From contig JAHBMJ010000380.1 in assembly GCA_018398765.1 (NCBI GenBank), positions 1 to 49,006 on the forward strand: 49,006 nucleotides of DNA. Reading direction: 5' to 3'. The position numbers and the translations under genes were made by a program. Position 1 is the stretch's first letter. Each line of letters starts with the position of its first letter. The stretch is from Chromera velia (taxonomy: Eukaryota; Sar; Chromeraceae). Of this stretch, positions 37,709 through 47,722 are shown piece after piece. The notes beneath the pieces are model-generated. The model was not told where the DNA came from, ran no database searches, and saw only the letters and a program-made list of their open reading frames with translations.

Positions 37709-39702
37709 CTGCCTCTGACATCCGATAGAGCGAAAGTATCAAGAGAAACGGACCGCAGAATGGGGAAGCGAAGAATCCGACAGAAGCACATGAGAAGATA
37801 CCTATCTTTTGAGCCGCGACGTTTTTTTTCTTTCAATGTTCTATCCTCTATCCCCGACCATTTCCTTTATGGTGTTCTCTGTCTTCGTCTCTCGGTCGTC
37901 TCTCTGCTTAACACTCCCAGACCGCCTTGGTGGTTCCCTCCTCTCGTTTCTTCTATCTCAATTGAGCTTGAATCACTCCATTGCGACTGCATCATCTTCC
38001 TTTCTGCCGTTCACACTGTAAAAGTGAATGGAGACTTGAGAGAGGAAGAAGCTGGAAAGTGAATCTTGGCGATCGGACCCTGTGATTACACAGCATACAT
38101 CTGTGCACACAAATACACGCGGAGCCTGAACGAACACATGAATGGAAAGCAGGGCCGTCAACCACGAACAACGAAGGAACTTCTCGGGGAGATGCTGGAG
38201 GTCCCTGTCCATCACGTGCAGCAGCCAGCAGTGAGGAAGGTCGGTCAAAAGTCATGCAAGGAAACTTAATTCCAGGATGAGTGCAAACGAAGAAAAAGAA
38301 AAATCGAAGCACCCTTCTTTTGTCGTTCCGGTGTTTTCGCATGGCGTTCTCAATTCGTTCGGTGGTTCGGTCCTTCATCAATTTCTCTGTCAACCCATTC
38401 GTTCATCTTTTTATTGATATTTAGTTGAAGTCCGTACGTCTGCCAAGTCTCTCCCCATCATTTATCTACACATGCATGCTTTCTTTTTCTGGATTTGTTT
38501 ACCTATTAAATCGTCCATAACTTTATGCATACGTTCTCTGACTCGTCTATTAGATGATTTACTGAGTGACATACGTACATATCATTTTTTTGGTCTGTAC
38601 GGTGGCTGTCTGCAGCTGTCGTCAGGAAGCGAGCTGAGTAACTGACGGGTGCAGATAGGTCCAGCACAATGAACAGTGGATATACAATTTCATGTAAAGA
38701 ATTAAAGACTCCTGTGCATGCATGGTCTGAACTAGGTTTTGAATCTGATTTTCAGTAATTTTCATGTATTTTCATGTATAAAAGTCAAACCAATGATGTT
38801 ACTAATCAGTGGGCCGGCCCTGGAAACAATTATGCAACATATCTATATTTTTTAATTTTTTAAAGACATAATTCCAGTTCTAGGTATTAGGCGACCTAAA
38901 CTACCACATAAAAGTTTAAGCCGCATTTTGAGATAAGCTTAAAAGTCTGCGCCGCAGACATGGATTCAAAGTTAAAGCCGTATATCTGGACGGTGTTTTG
39001 ACCGTCTATAACGTAAGTGTGAATGGTCTCTTAAAAAACGATGCGCCGTAGATAGAGATCATCTTGATTATATTTTTTTAAGTGGTAGTACTTAGGTTCA
39101 GAAAGGTTTATTCCATCTGATAACTTTGACTAATATTTTGTATAGTGACTCATCGGCTAAAATATCAACAAAACATGTCGGGGCTGAAAAAAATTAAGAC
39201 AAAATTAGACAAAATAGATTGAAAACTAACTATATCACTACCTATAGCTTTGCCCTGCCCGCCAGCCTGCCAGCCTCGCATGCAGGGCCCACGCGCACTC
39301 TCAGAAAATCCATCTGAGAACTTTTTTAGACTTGTATGATCGATGATCGAAATTAAGTTAATTGATTGCGAAAAGTCTCAAATTTGTGCCAGGCAAGTTT
39401 GTGCTTCTTGTGCGCAAAAGGCGCGAAACTAGGAGAAAAATAGTAGCTCTTGCAATTGAGTGCATGGTCCATGTGTTGCAGGATTGCATGCGTGCATGTC
39501 CATGCAAACATATATCCAAACCGGGCCTGCCCTCCTCCTGGCAGCTTCTGACTCTTCAAAGAAATCGTTTGAATCCACCGTCCTTCTGACACTACCTTCC
39601 ATCTGATTCAATGTGTCTGGACCTCAAAGCCTCGAAGGCGCGTGTGCGTGTTCCATCTTCTGTCTAAGCAACAACGCGGCAACGCGCACTGGTTTGAAAA
39701 AG
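37709..39702. other. Gene-free stretch ending in an AT-rich island
   Basis: After the transporter gene there is about 700 bases of mixed DNA, then an AT-rich island (about 38400-39400). The island has a short perfect hairpin near 38988-39005 (GACGGT, loop, ACCGTC). No gene is supported. The ankyrin-repeat gene begins at its right edge, so the last few hundred bases should contain its promoter. Confidence 0.5.
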
Positions 39703-41172
39703 ATGAAAGCAACACGTGAACCTCCCACGACTGAGTCGTTCATCTCCGACTTAGAGGCTTGGAAGGCTTCCTTGCGCGCTTCTCTCGAGGTTGCTTTGCA
39801 GGACGTTGATCGTGTTGCAAACATTTTGAGAGCAAAGGGGGCAGTGGGCACCAATAACAACACCCAACCCGCAGCAGCAGCAACAGCAGCACAACCACCA
39901 AGTGTGCGAGTGTCTGCCGAAGACGTGGAAAGTTTGCAGAAGCTAAAGATGGCATTGACGGGGTTTAAGAAGGAAGTAAAGAGGCATTTGGGTGATGTGG
40001 GCAGAAAGCACGTCCAAATGGATCTGTCCGAATTCTTCCAGAAAGGGAGTGGACACGAGACCATTGGCTCTCTCATCCGTGAGTTCCGCACTGTCGATGC
40101 TCCTTTCTTCCAGAAGGTCCTGTACGGGTTTATGAAGGGGGAGGAGACGGAGGATGATGTGCGGCTTCTGTTGAAGGTTGGCGCCGACGTGAATGGACTG
40201 GTGAAAGGGAAGACGGCAGCGATGGCGGCCATCTGTGAAAAGAGCATGAAAGCTCTGCAGATGGTTGTGAGGGACAAGGCCGATCTGGGGGTCAAGGCAA
40301 GAAATCTGCCTCCCTCCGGAAGTAATCATGAGCACCCCACACTCAAACAGGGGGACACTGCCGTGATGGCCGCCAGCCGTCAGCGCCAGTGGCGTATGGT
40401 TGACTTTCTCGCTGAACGGGGGGCGGAAATTGATGCGGTGGATGCGGGGGGGCAGAAGGTTCTTGGCATTGCGTGTAAGCAGGCATACGAACAAATGGAC
40501 TTCATCTTCACAATGCCTGACCTTGTTTTGCGTGCACAGGTCGGTGAGACCCTCGATGTTCTTCTTAAGAAGACCTCAGAGGCCCACCTGATCAGGTTTG
40601 CGTCCCCGGAAAGGGACGTTCAAATGACCCCAGGGCACATGTTTGCCCGCTATGGGTTTGAAAAGTTGGTGCGTCTGTATTTTACAGAGAGGGTGGAGGT
40701 TGATGCAGTCGATTCGTTTGGCGCGACCGCCCTGCACAGGGGCGTGACGGGGGTGGGTTCATTCGGGGAAGAGACCGTTCGTGTAGCACAATTTCTGCTC
40801 GGAAGGGGGGCAGATGTGAACAAACGCGCAATGAACCAAGCCACAGCACTGAATTTTTCGATGTACTGCATCCAAGACTCCGTTCCCCCCGCACTCTTGA
40901 AATTGCAGAAATTGCTCCTCGATGCCGGGGTCGATATCAATGTGAGACAAATTTCGAATCCTCACCAGAATCCAGGCAAGACAGCTCTCCACGAGGCTGT
41001 CCAGAGAGGCCTACATGGGTGTGTGAGGCTTCTGATTGAAAGCGGGGCTGACCAAAATGTGGTGAACCAGTACGGTGTCACTCCCCAGGGTTTGATCCCC
41101 CCCCGGGATACCCAAATGGCCGCGCTCTTTCGTCCTGCAGCATCGAGGGCCGCAAGAGGCGGGCGTCGCTAA
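39703..41172 (+). CDS. Ankyrin-repeat protein, single exon
   Basis: An uninterrupted frame encodes 489 residues from the ATG at 39703 (MKATREPPTTESF); an extended frame without an ATG reaches back to 39613. The first 150 residues look helical and polar with an Ala/Gln tract (about residues 54-64). Ankyrin units follow: VRLLLKVGADVNGLVKGKTA, GDTAVMAASRQ with DFLAERGAEIDAVDAGGQ, LVRLYFTERVEVDAVDSFGA with TALHRGV, AQFLLGRGADVNKRAMNQA, LLLDAGVDINVRQ, and KTALHEAVQRGLHGCVRLL with IESGADQNVVNQYGVTP. Ankyrin repeats bind protein partners; none can be named from sequence. The lack of introns contrasts with the intron-rich neighbours and fits a retroposed or recently expanded repeat family, which is inference. 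There is no signal peptide or membrane segment. Confidence 0.85.
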   Translation: MKATREPPTTESFISDLEAWKASLRASLEVALQDVDRVANILRAKGAVGTNNNTQPAAAATAAQPPSVRVSAEDVESLQKLKMALTGFKKEVKRHLGDVGRKHVQMDLSEFFQKGSGHETIGSLIREFRTVDAPFFQKVLYGFMKGEETEDDVRLLLKVGADVNGLVKGKTAAMAAICEKSMKALQMVVRDKADLGVKARNLPPSGSNHEHPTLKQGDTAVMAASRQRQWRMVDFLAERGAEIDAVDAGGQKVLGIACKQAYEQMDFIFTMPDLVLRAQVGETLDVLLKKTSEAHLIRFASPERDVQMTPGHMFARYGFEKLVRLYFTERVEVDAVDSFGATALHRGVTGVGSFGEETVRVAQFLLGRGADVNKRAMNQATALNFSMYCIQDSVPPALLKLQKLLLDAGVDINVRQISNPHQNPGKTALHEAVQRGLHGCVRLLIESGADQNVVNQYGVTPQGLIPPRDTQMAALFRPAASRAARGGRR

Positions 41173-41316
41173 ATGCGTGGATGCTTCTGCGTGGCGTGTG
41201 CTAGTATTATCAAAGATGTCTCACGTTCAAAATTGACCGTCAACTGCCGTCAAGTTTCAATTCTCAATAATAAAACGAGCTCTAAAAAGCTAAAAAAATC
41301 GTATGACAGGTCATAC

Positions 41317-41318
<2 letters not shown>

Positions 41319-41346
<28 letters not shown>
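41319..41346. repeat. (TA)n microsatellite
   Basis: A pure TA dinucleotide run about 150 bases after the ankyrin gene, at the start of the second AT-rich island. Confidence 0.9.
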
Positions 41347-41347
<1 letters not shown>

Positions 41348-41626
41348 CTAAGAAAGCCAGAGAGGGAGAAATGTAACAAATAAAGGGATTCTTAGGCAGA
41401 AAGCGAGGGAAAGAGAAGCCTCAGAATGGCTGTCCGAATGGTTGATTTTAAAACCCGCCGACGAGTAGAGAAACACCCGTTCATGTGGTATCTATCTACA
41501 CCATTCTTTACTGAGTAATTTTTAGAGAGAGAACCAATCACATCAACGTCTCACCATGTTGCTTTTAAGGAGGATCGAGGGCTAGAAAGGGGTGGGGTTA
41601 CACAGTTCAAATACGTGCTCTGCCTC

Positions 41627-41962
41627 ATGATCGCTCTCTCTTGTCTGGTGGCTTTCTTTTTATCTTTCTCCTTCGGATATATGTTGGGGGGGGGGGAGAG
41701 GTATGGTGGATCGTGTGAAGAACACTGTGCTCACTGCCCTGCAGTCGAAGGCACAAAAGTGATCAACTATGCGGTACATCGACTAACTGCGTGCATACGA
41801 ACAGAGCGGCCTCGATCCAAACTTCAGCTGTTGGCAGAGAGAATAAAAGAGAGAACAGGAATCTGTGAAAGGGTCTGTAGAGAAGATGGATTGCTGCAGC
41901 TGAAGAAAGAGGTATTGGAGAAAAAGAGACTTATGTCAAAGAGCTGGTTTTGTTCATCTTAG
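41627..41962 (+). CDS. Possible small signal-anchored protein, unknown
   Basis: From the ATG at 41627 a frame of 111 residues begins MIALSCLVAFFLSFSFGYML, a good signal peptide or membrane anchor. It continues with a Cys-containing segment (CEEHCAHC) and a charged C-terminal half containing ERIKERTGICERVCRED and LKKEVLEKKRL, which may be a short helix. It lies in an AT-rich island beside mobile-element debris. No homology is recognised and chance is possible, but the order of hydrophobic start, cysteines and helix is protein-like. Confidence 0.3.
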   Translation: MIALSCLVAFFLSFSFGYMLGGGERYGGSCEEHCAHCPAVEGTKVINYAVHRLTACIRTERPRSKLQLLAERIKERTGICERVCREDGLLQLKKEVLEKKRLMSKSWFCSS

Positions 41963-42206
41963 ACTAGGAGCCAAAGAAGGCAAGTGCATTAATCAAAGCT
42001 TGTTTGAAATTGAAATGAGTGTGCGTACGTCTTGTGTGGTCGTTCAGCCTTTAGCTTCAGTCTAGGCTGTGGAGGGTTGTGGTTGTTCATGTTCATATGG
42101 AAGCAGGCTAAGCTGTGGCGGCTTGCTCCTTTTGTTTACAACTACATGCATGGGTTGCTATTTGTCTCTGGTTTCGGAGACCTTAGGCTTAACCATAATT
42201 AAGTAA

Positions 42207-42241
<35 letters not shown>

Positions 42242-42697
42242 TGTATGTATATATGCATATATGTACGATGGTAAAAATATGTTTTATATGATTTGATTAT
42301 CATGACACTAAACTCGATCATTTAGATACATTTAAATAAAGTTTCAGCTCATAACCCAACTTCTAATTCTTTATACACTGGTTTATACCAATCTTAAAAA
42401 TAAATTTTTGTTGGAATTAAAAGGGTCGGTTCTTAGTGTGCCGCTCAAAAAAAATGTTTTTCTCAGTTTTTTGGGCTCGATCTCCCCCTAGCTCTCCCTA
42501 CGTATATGGACCAGTCCGACCAGACAGACTACTTAAAGCCTAAGACAACTTTTGAAGGCTAGCCAGGCTAAGACCACAAACAAAATCACACATACTGTGT
42601 ATGACCTTCCCAGCCAAACCTTCCCCCCATGGTCACAGATTGGTGAAGAGCCTCTCCCTTCCACCCTCCCACCCCTCCTCCTTTCCACCCTTCTATT
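41963..42697. other. AT-rich DNA before the LINE
   Basis: No gene is supported. It includes a (TA)n microsatellite at 42208-42238 and ATGTATAT-type repeats to about 42266. The LINE reverse-transcriptase frame begins near its right end, and no endonuclease-like frame is found here, so that element is 5' truncated. Confidence 0.5.
42208..42238. repeat. (TA)n microsatellite
   Basis: A pure TA dinucleotide run followed by degenerate ATGTATAT words. Confidence 0.9.
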
Positions 42698-45006
42698 TTG
42701 CCCTTCTCTTTCCATCAAATCTCCTCTGTTCTAAAGAAAATGAATAGAAAAAAAGCCTCCGGCCTTGAAGAAATCTTCCCCACTCAGCTTGACCTTTATT
42801 TTACACACTCGGCGCTCTCTCGTTTTTTACTTTTTGTTTTGTTTAATTGTATGCATATCTTTGCATGCTGGCCTCCCTCCTGGAATATGTTGCGTATCTG
42901 CCCTGTCCCTAAAGGCCCTGCCTCTCCCTCTCCCAATGAATGGAGGCCTATTCACGTTGTCAACCCTTTTGTAAAACTTTTTGGTTTGCTGATGGACGGC
43001 CGTATGCGCTCTCAAGTCGAGCTTGACGTCAGGCAGTTAGGTTTCAGACAAGAGGTGGGAACGAGAGAAGGGGTAGGCGCGCTTGTCTCTGCCATTCTCT
43101 CCTCTAAAAAGAAAAAAAAAGCTCTGCTGGCAGGCTTTGTTGATTTTTCCAAAGCCTTCGACACTGTGCCGAGAGGTAAGCTAATTCAGAAACTGAGAAG
43201 AGAAGGTGTGTGTGAGGCAAATGTGTGTATGATATGTGAAATGTATAGGGAGGTCTGGGGAAAGGTAGACAGGGACTCTTTGCGTTTTCGAGAGGGCGCT
43301 GGGATAAAGTAAGGTGATGCTCTCTCTCCCATTCTCTTTCTTTTCTATATCAATGACCTTCCTCATGTGTGTTCAGTTAGTAAGAACGAGGGGGCCGTAG
43401 ACAGAAAAGCAGAGGGAGCAGGATGATCAGACAGCAGAATGGGGGGGAGCAACGTTGAAGAGCCCGAGAGAGAGCCCGAACCTGTCCTCCTTGAGAACTG
43501 TATCTTAGGTAGTCTGAGGTATGCGGATAATCTCTGTTTCCTTGCTCATTCTATTTCAGATCTGCAAAAGAAGTTCTCAGCCTTAGAAGGGTATTGCAAG
43601 GAATGGGGATTGACTGTGAACTTAAAAAAAACGAAAATCTTGCGTCTGTCTGCCTTGGCTCTGGGGCAGTCTGCAGGTAGAGTCATGTATGGTGGGAGGG
43701 AAGTTGAATGGACATCCCAATATAAATATTTAGGGTGTGTTTTCTTTGAAGGGGGGTGCTTGAATAAGACAATTGAGTCCCGTATTGCTTCTGCTTCGCA
43801 GGCTCTGGGAGGAGTAATCGGGTTGATTATGAGCATAGGCCCGCTCAGCATTGACGTACAGGTAACAGTCTTTAGAGCCTGCTGGACCCCTGTAGCGCTC
43901 TACTGCCTTAAATGTCTGCCAGTGCGGGATGCAGACCTGCTCGCTCTTGATGCTTTGCAGCTTCGGTTTGCCCGCTGGTGTGGTCATTTGTCTGCTCGCA
44001 GCCTCCGCCTGCCCTCTCTTTGTATCCTTGGTCTTCTTCCTTGCAAAGCCCTTCTCTGCTCCCGCGTGGCTGACTGGTGGCACTCTCTTTCCATCACAAC
44101 ACACACTATTCCTGCAGCCATGTTGCATGCCTGGAAGAATAACTGCTGCCAACAATTCATAAGATCTATAGACAGGCTGCTTCGTTGGGCTGATTTGATT
44201 TCTGTCCGTTCGCTGAGGGTCGAGCCCGATCTGTCTTCCTAGTGTCTTCCCAACGCGGGCAGAATGGTCATAGGGCACAAGGCACCGGCTCACTTTTCTT
44301 CAAGGGCAAGGTGAGATAGACAGTTGTAAAGGAATGCATGAAGGCTTCAGAATTTCTGAGGATGATGGGCAATCTTCCTCTCACTTTCCCCTCCTTGCTA
44401 GACTCACCCCTCTACAGCGCGACTTCCCGTCCTCCTGCCATATGTTTGTCTTCCTCCTGTGCAGCAAGTCATCCTCCGGTATTCCTTCCTCTCTGCCCTT
44501 CCCCGTTCTGCCCTGTCGGTTACGGGGGGCTCGATCTTTTCTTTTTTGCATATGCTGACATATAACCCGATGGGCGGACAAGGTGGGCTGCCTGTTGGTT
44601 GCTTTGATAGAAAGCTGTGCACTCATGAAGCCTGCTGCAGGTGTGTAGATGGTTGTATTCATCGGCTCTCTGTCTGCCCCCAATGGACTGCCGAACAAGG
44701 CTTTTTGCAGTGGTTGGCATTAATTCAATCAGACCGCTTCACTCGTTGTGACTCACCCTTTGCATCCGCCTCCTTTTCTGATCTGGGGGTTCGCAAGTTC
44801 ATCACATCGCTCTTGCGCTCTCAACCCTCTCCCCTCTTTATGATTTCTTGCCATATTGTAGTAAATGATTGGTTAGATTAAGTTCGAATAACTGTCGTCC
44901 ACTTAGCTTGCAGTTGGCATAATTGAACAGACCCATGCATGTATGCACCGCCTGGGAGTTCGAACTCCACCTAGGGTTTGGCATCAATCAATCAATCAAT
45001 TAATCA
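42698..45006 (+). mobile_element. Non-LTR retrotransposon (LINE) with inactivated reverse transcriptase
   Basis: One reading frame carries the ordered reverse-transcriptase motifs: KKMNRKKASGLEEI, NEWRPIHVVNPFVKLF, QLGFRQEVGTREG, catalytic motif A (GFVDFSKAFDTVPRG), motif B (GDALSPILFLFYINDL), motif C (LRYADNLCF) and the motif D/E region (GLTVNLKKTKIL, YKYLGC). A C-terminal C-x2-C-x5-H-x4-C knuckle follows (CCRCVDGCIHRLSVCP, about 44635-44685). In-frame stops occur at 43310 (TAA), 43424 (TGA), 44240 (TAG), 44312 (TGA) and 44327 (TAA). The frame itself is never shifted. Motif C reads YADN rather than YADD, losing the second catalytic Asp. The N-terminal endonuclease is missing. The element ends with CCTAGGG (44970-44976), a six-base spacer and an ATCA-repeat tail. 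It is not active. Confidence 0.8.
44983..45006 (+). repeat. (ATCA)n tail of the plus-strand LINE
   Basis: ATCA units run to about 45000 and degrade into TAATCAT. The tail matches in sequence and relative position the one ending the minus-strand LINE relic at 627-657. Confidence 0.8.
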
Positions 45007-45504
45007 TAACAATGCATGAGTAAGTCAGCTAGAGTTGTGCATATTGCAGTAGTCATTAGACAAGTTTAAAGATAAAACAGTTACTTTACATATATAATGG
45101 AAGTCTTAGAACCTGTGCGTGTATATTACTGTATAACAGTCCAGATGATATACAGTTAGATAATTATTAAACCTAGTATTAAACGACCTAGTTAAATAGA
45201 GAGCTTAAGAGAGGTGGGTTAAACATAATTACATGTATGATATACAAGCAGATAAGCTACCATTATGGCTACCGCAAGTTGCTGTTGAATTAATTAAGTC
45301 AATTGGGGCCATCATCATTAGGTTTGTTGGCAACAGAAATATTATTTTTCTTCTTGTCCTCTAGCTCGTCCTCATGAATCCTCCGGCGGGATTCCTCCTT
45401 GCTAGCCTCCCCAGCCCGCTTCCTCTTCCTCCATAACCTCTGTATATGTATCTCTCATCTATTATCTTTTTTATTTAAAAACTTGTCTGCCGCCGTAGCT
45501 ACAG
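45007..45504. other. AT-rich DNA downstream of the LINE
   Basis: No gene is supported. A short C-rich segment near 45390-45435 gives CCTCC-type words, but no frame of interest passes through it. Confidence 0.5.
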
Positions 45505-45829
45505 CAGGGTTGTAATCGCTACCGGTAATGACCGTTCGTTGCCAGCAATTACCGGTCTGCCGGCAATGGACATTTCTGACTTAGTCACTGCTAAAAAAAA
45601 AAATAGTAAAAAAATGAGTCTCAAAATTTTCTTTTTAGACTGTCACACTATTTAAACCTATAAACGGACTGTGTACAGTGTACATAAACTAACTCCAACA
45701 AATAATGACCCACGGATTTTATCATTGAACTCTAACTTTCTCTGCCATCGACTACCAGTCGTTCTGCCGGTGGCGACAAGCTCTGCCGGCAATCGCTCTT
45801 CTCTGCCGCTAAAAAAAAAAGCAACCCTG
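45505..45829. mobile_element. Candidate hAT-like MITE with CAGGGTTG ends
   Basis: CAGGGTTG at 45505-45512 and its exact reverse complement CAACCCTG at 45822-45829 bracket 325 bases. Both ends carry clustered CCGG, CTGCCGG and CGGCAAT words as subterminal repeats, and the interior is AT-rich with no coding frame. Short CAGGG-type ends with repeated subterminal motifs are typical of non-autonomous hAT elements. The flanking eight bases (AGCTACAG and GTCACAGC) do not form a clean target duplication, so the call is tentative. Confidence 0.35.
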
Positions 45830-45876
45830 GTCACAGCTAATTAAGTCAACGAATTCAAATATTTTTAAAACTGTTT

Positions 45877-46281
45877 CTACCATGAGGGGTTCTGGTTTTT
45901 AAACCATTTTTTAATACCTGCAATGGAGTAAGCCGCTACTGTAAGTGCTCCTAGAAGCGCTGCGTGGTTCGCACAGCGGTATAGGAGATTACCAGCACGC
46001 TCTACAACAGAGGTAGAGAAAAGATAAACTCTAAGACAAGCTTGTCGGCAGGTATCGATAGAACCGCTACTGGCTCCCTTGGCACTAGCCTTAGTTGCAT
46101 GCCACTTCTTCCTCATCCAGAAGTCTGCAGGGCTTCCGACTTCGTTAATTCCCGACTTGAGCTCTTCTTGTCTACCTGTCAAAAGAGAGGAAAGGCCGCT
46201 TCCTGCCTCTCCTTTTGTTAGCTCCCTCTCCCTCAGTGGACCCTCACCAGCAGTAGCTGGAAGGGAACCAACCTCTGACAT
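45877..46281 (-). CDS. Small putative tail-anchored membrane protein, unknown
   Basis: A single frame of 134 residues starts MSEVGSLPATAGEGPLRERE and ends NQNPSW. The first 60 residues are polar. The middle part has DFWMRKKWHATKASAKG and three cysteines. A hydrophobic stretch at about residues 107-121 (AALLGALTVAAYSIA) is followed by KKWFKNQNPSW, giving a single membrane segment near the C-terminus with a short basic tail. This arrangement resembles tail-anchored proteins of the ER or mitochondrial outer membrane. No signal peptide or known domain is visible. Base composition is like the gene-rich blocks although it sits at an AT-rich border, which supports it as a gene. Confidence 0.5.
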   Translation of the reverse strand: MSEVGSLPATAGEGPLRERELTKGEAGSGLSSLLTGRQEELKSGINEVGSPADFWMRKKWHATKASAKGASSGSIDTCRQACLRVYLFSTSVVERAGNLLYRCANHAALLGALTVAAYSIAGIKKWFKNQNPSW

Positions 46282-46900
46282 ATTCCTCTGTCGGCCTTCA
46301 GACTTCTTTCATTTTTTACCAAAACTAGAATGGCGGGAGGGCATGACTGAATGATGCCCCGTCATTCGATCAGTCAATCTACTCTTCGTTTTTCACCCTC
46401 TCTTTGACTTACTTTCTCATTTTCTCGCATCCTTTCGACGAACTCTCCAACAAACAGGCTATCCAGCAACTATACGCAAACAGGCTCACATCGTAGCCCG
46501 TCACCCCCTCCCCCCCCTCCCCCTCTTTATCCCCTGTTTGAAATTTATACCGTTAAAGCGTCTTCAGATTTCCTCCTTTCCTTCTTTCGTTCCCTTTCCG
46601 CTGGAGGCCGAGAACTGCCCCCCTCTTTACAAATACAGTCTGAACAGAACCGCCGCTCACTTGTTGCTCTGGTTACCCCCCAATCGTTTTTCTCTTTCGT
46701 TTCGTACACAGACGAAACTTTAAGATGATGTATACGCAGACACGAAGACTCAGCCAGCAGGCCATGAGACAATCCAGCCGACAACAGAGCAGCCAAAAGA
46801 AGAACACACATGCAAGACAAGACAGAAGAAAAAGGAAACCTCAGCAACAGACGAAAGAGAGACAGAAGGAAAGAAAGAAAGAGCAGAGGAAGAAGGAAAA
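46282..46900. other. Intergenic stretch with pyrimidine- and purine-rich tracts
   Basis: No gene is supported. The left part should contain the promoter of the minus-strand 134-residue gene. Poly-C rich runs lie near 46504-46526 and a purine-rich tract near 46785-46905. Confidence 0.5.
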
Positions 46901-47443
46901 TCAAGCTGATAGACACACATGCAGACCACATCGACCTTTTTCTTCTTTATTGAATTCATCCAAACCAATGGAAAAGGGAGGAGAGGAGAGGAGAGATTTG
47001 TGACCATGATCATGATAAAGAAGACGAAAAGAGAACAGGGCAGGAAGAAAAGCAAGAAAGATATATATTCCGCACGCAGCCTTCCCACAATTCTGCAGTT
47101 AAGCCGAGAATTCTTACGTTTCCATTGTGGATATGGGCAGTCTCTCTGGGCGCATCATTGCTAGCTTCCTGTATATACAGCTGGGCGCCGTTGGCACCCA
47201 ACCTGTCAGATATCATTTAGGTCAGCACATGACAAAAGCTTGTTTCTCATCTTTAGCACAAGAATCCTTTCTTTCCTTCCCGTGGTCGAACAACGCTTGA
47301 CAGAACAACACCTCTATCCTTACCCTGAATGTTGCTCGATGAATCTTGACCCCTCTGAGTTTGTTCTGTCCGCATGCCTGTTGTCTCTCTTCCTTGGTTT
47401 GCAGCAGCAAGGAGCCTTCTTCTTCGCCCAGCTTGCGCTTCAT
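46901..47443 (-). CDS. Tentative three-exon gene, unknown product
   Basis: Exons inferred on the minus strand: 47443-47324, 47168-47118 and 47092-46901, all phase 0, giving about 120 residues from ATG to TGA. Exon 1 reads MKRKLGEEEGSLLLQTKEER and ends with a strong GTAAGG donor. Exon 2 reads EASNDAPRETAHIHNGN and ends with GTAAGA. Exon 3 contains a hydrophobic stretch (GIYIFLAFLPALFSF), a possible membrane segment. Exon 1 may extend or splice further upstream, because its frame stays open. The opposite strand also offers a splice-bordered frame at about 47405-47480, so the coding strand is not certain. No homolog is recognised. Confidence 0.28.
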
Positions 47444-47722
47444 GACCTTGGAGAAACAACAATCTCTCTTGATCCTACAGGTTAGTGCGGGCTCAACACG
47501 GTTTGTTTGTTCTGCCCCAACTGTGCCACGTCTGCAGAACAGAGAAGCATTAGACCCCGGTCCTTCACAAGCTGCTCCGTACAAGTTTGGCTGACTCTCG
47601 CAGGCGTTGGCAAAGAAGGGTTTCCAATCGGCAAATGTATCAGCTGACTACTGATACAGGGTTTCTGATGGATATCTTCCTTTTTCGATCGATCACCGAT
47701 CCCCGATCGAGAAGGTAGAGGC

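Noticed and set aside
39624-40494. Minus-strand frames of 223 and 183 codons opposite the ankyrin gene
   Set aside because: They are shadows of the ankyrin frame, which has clear repeat structure on the plus strand.
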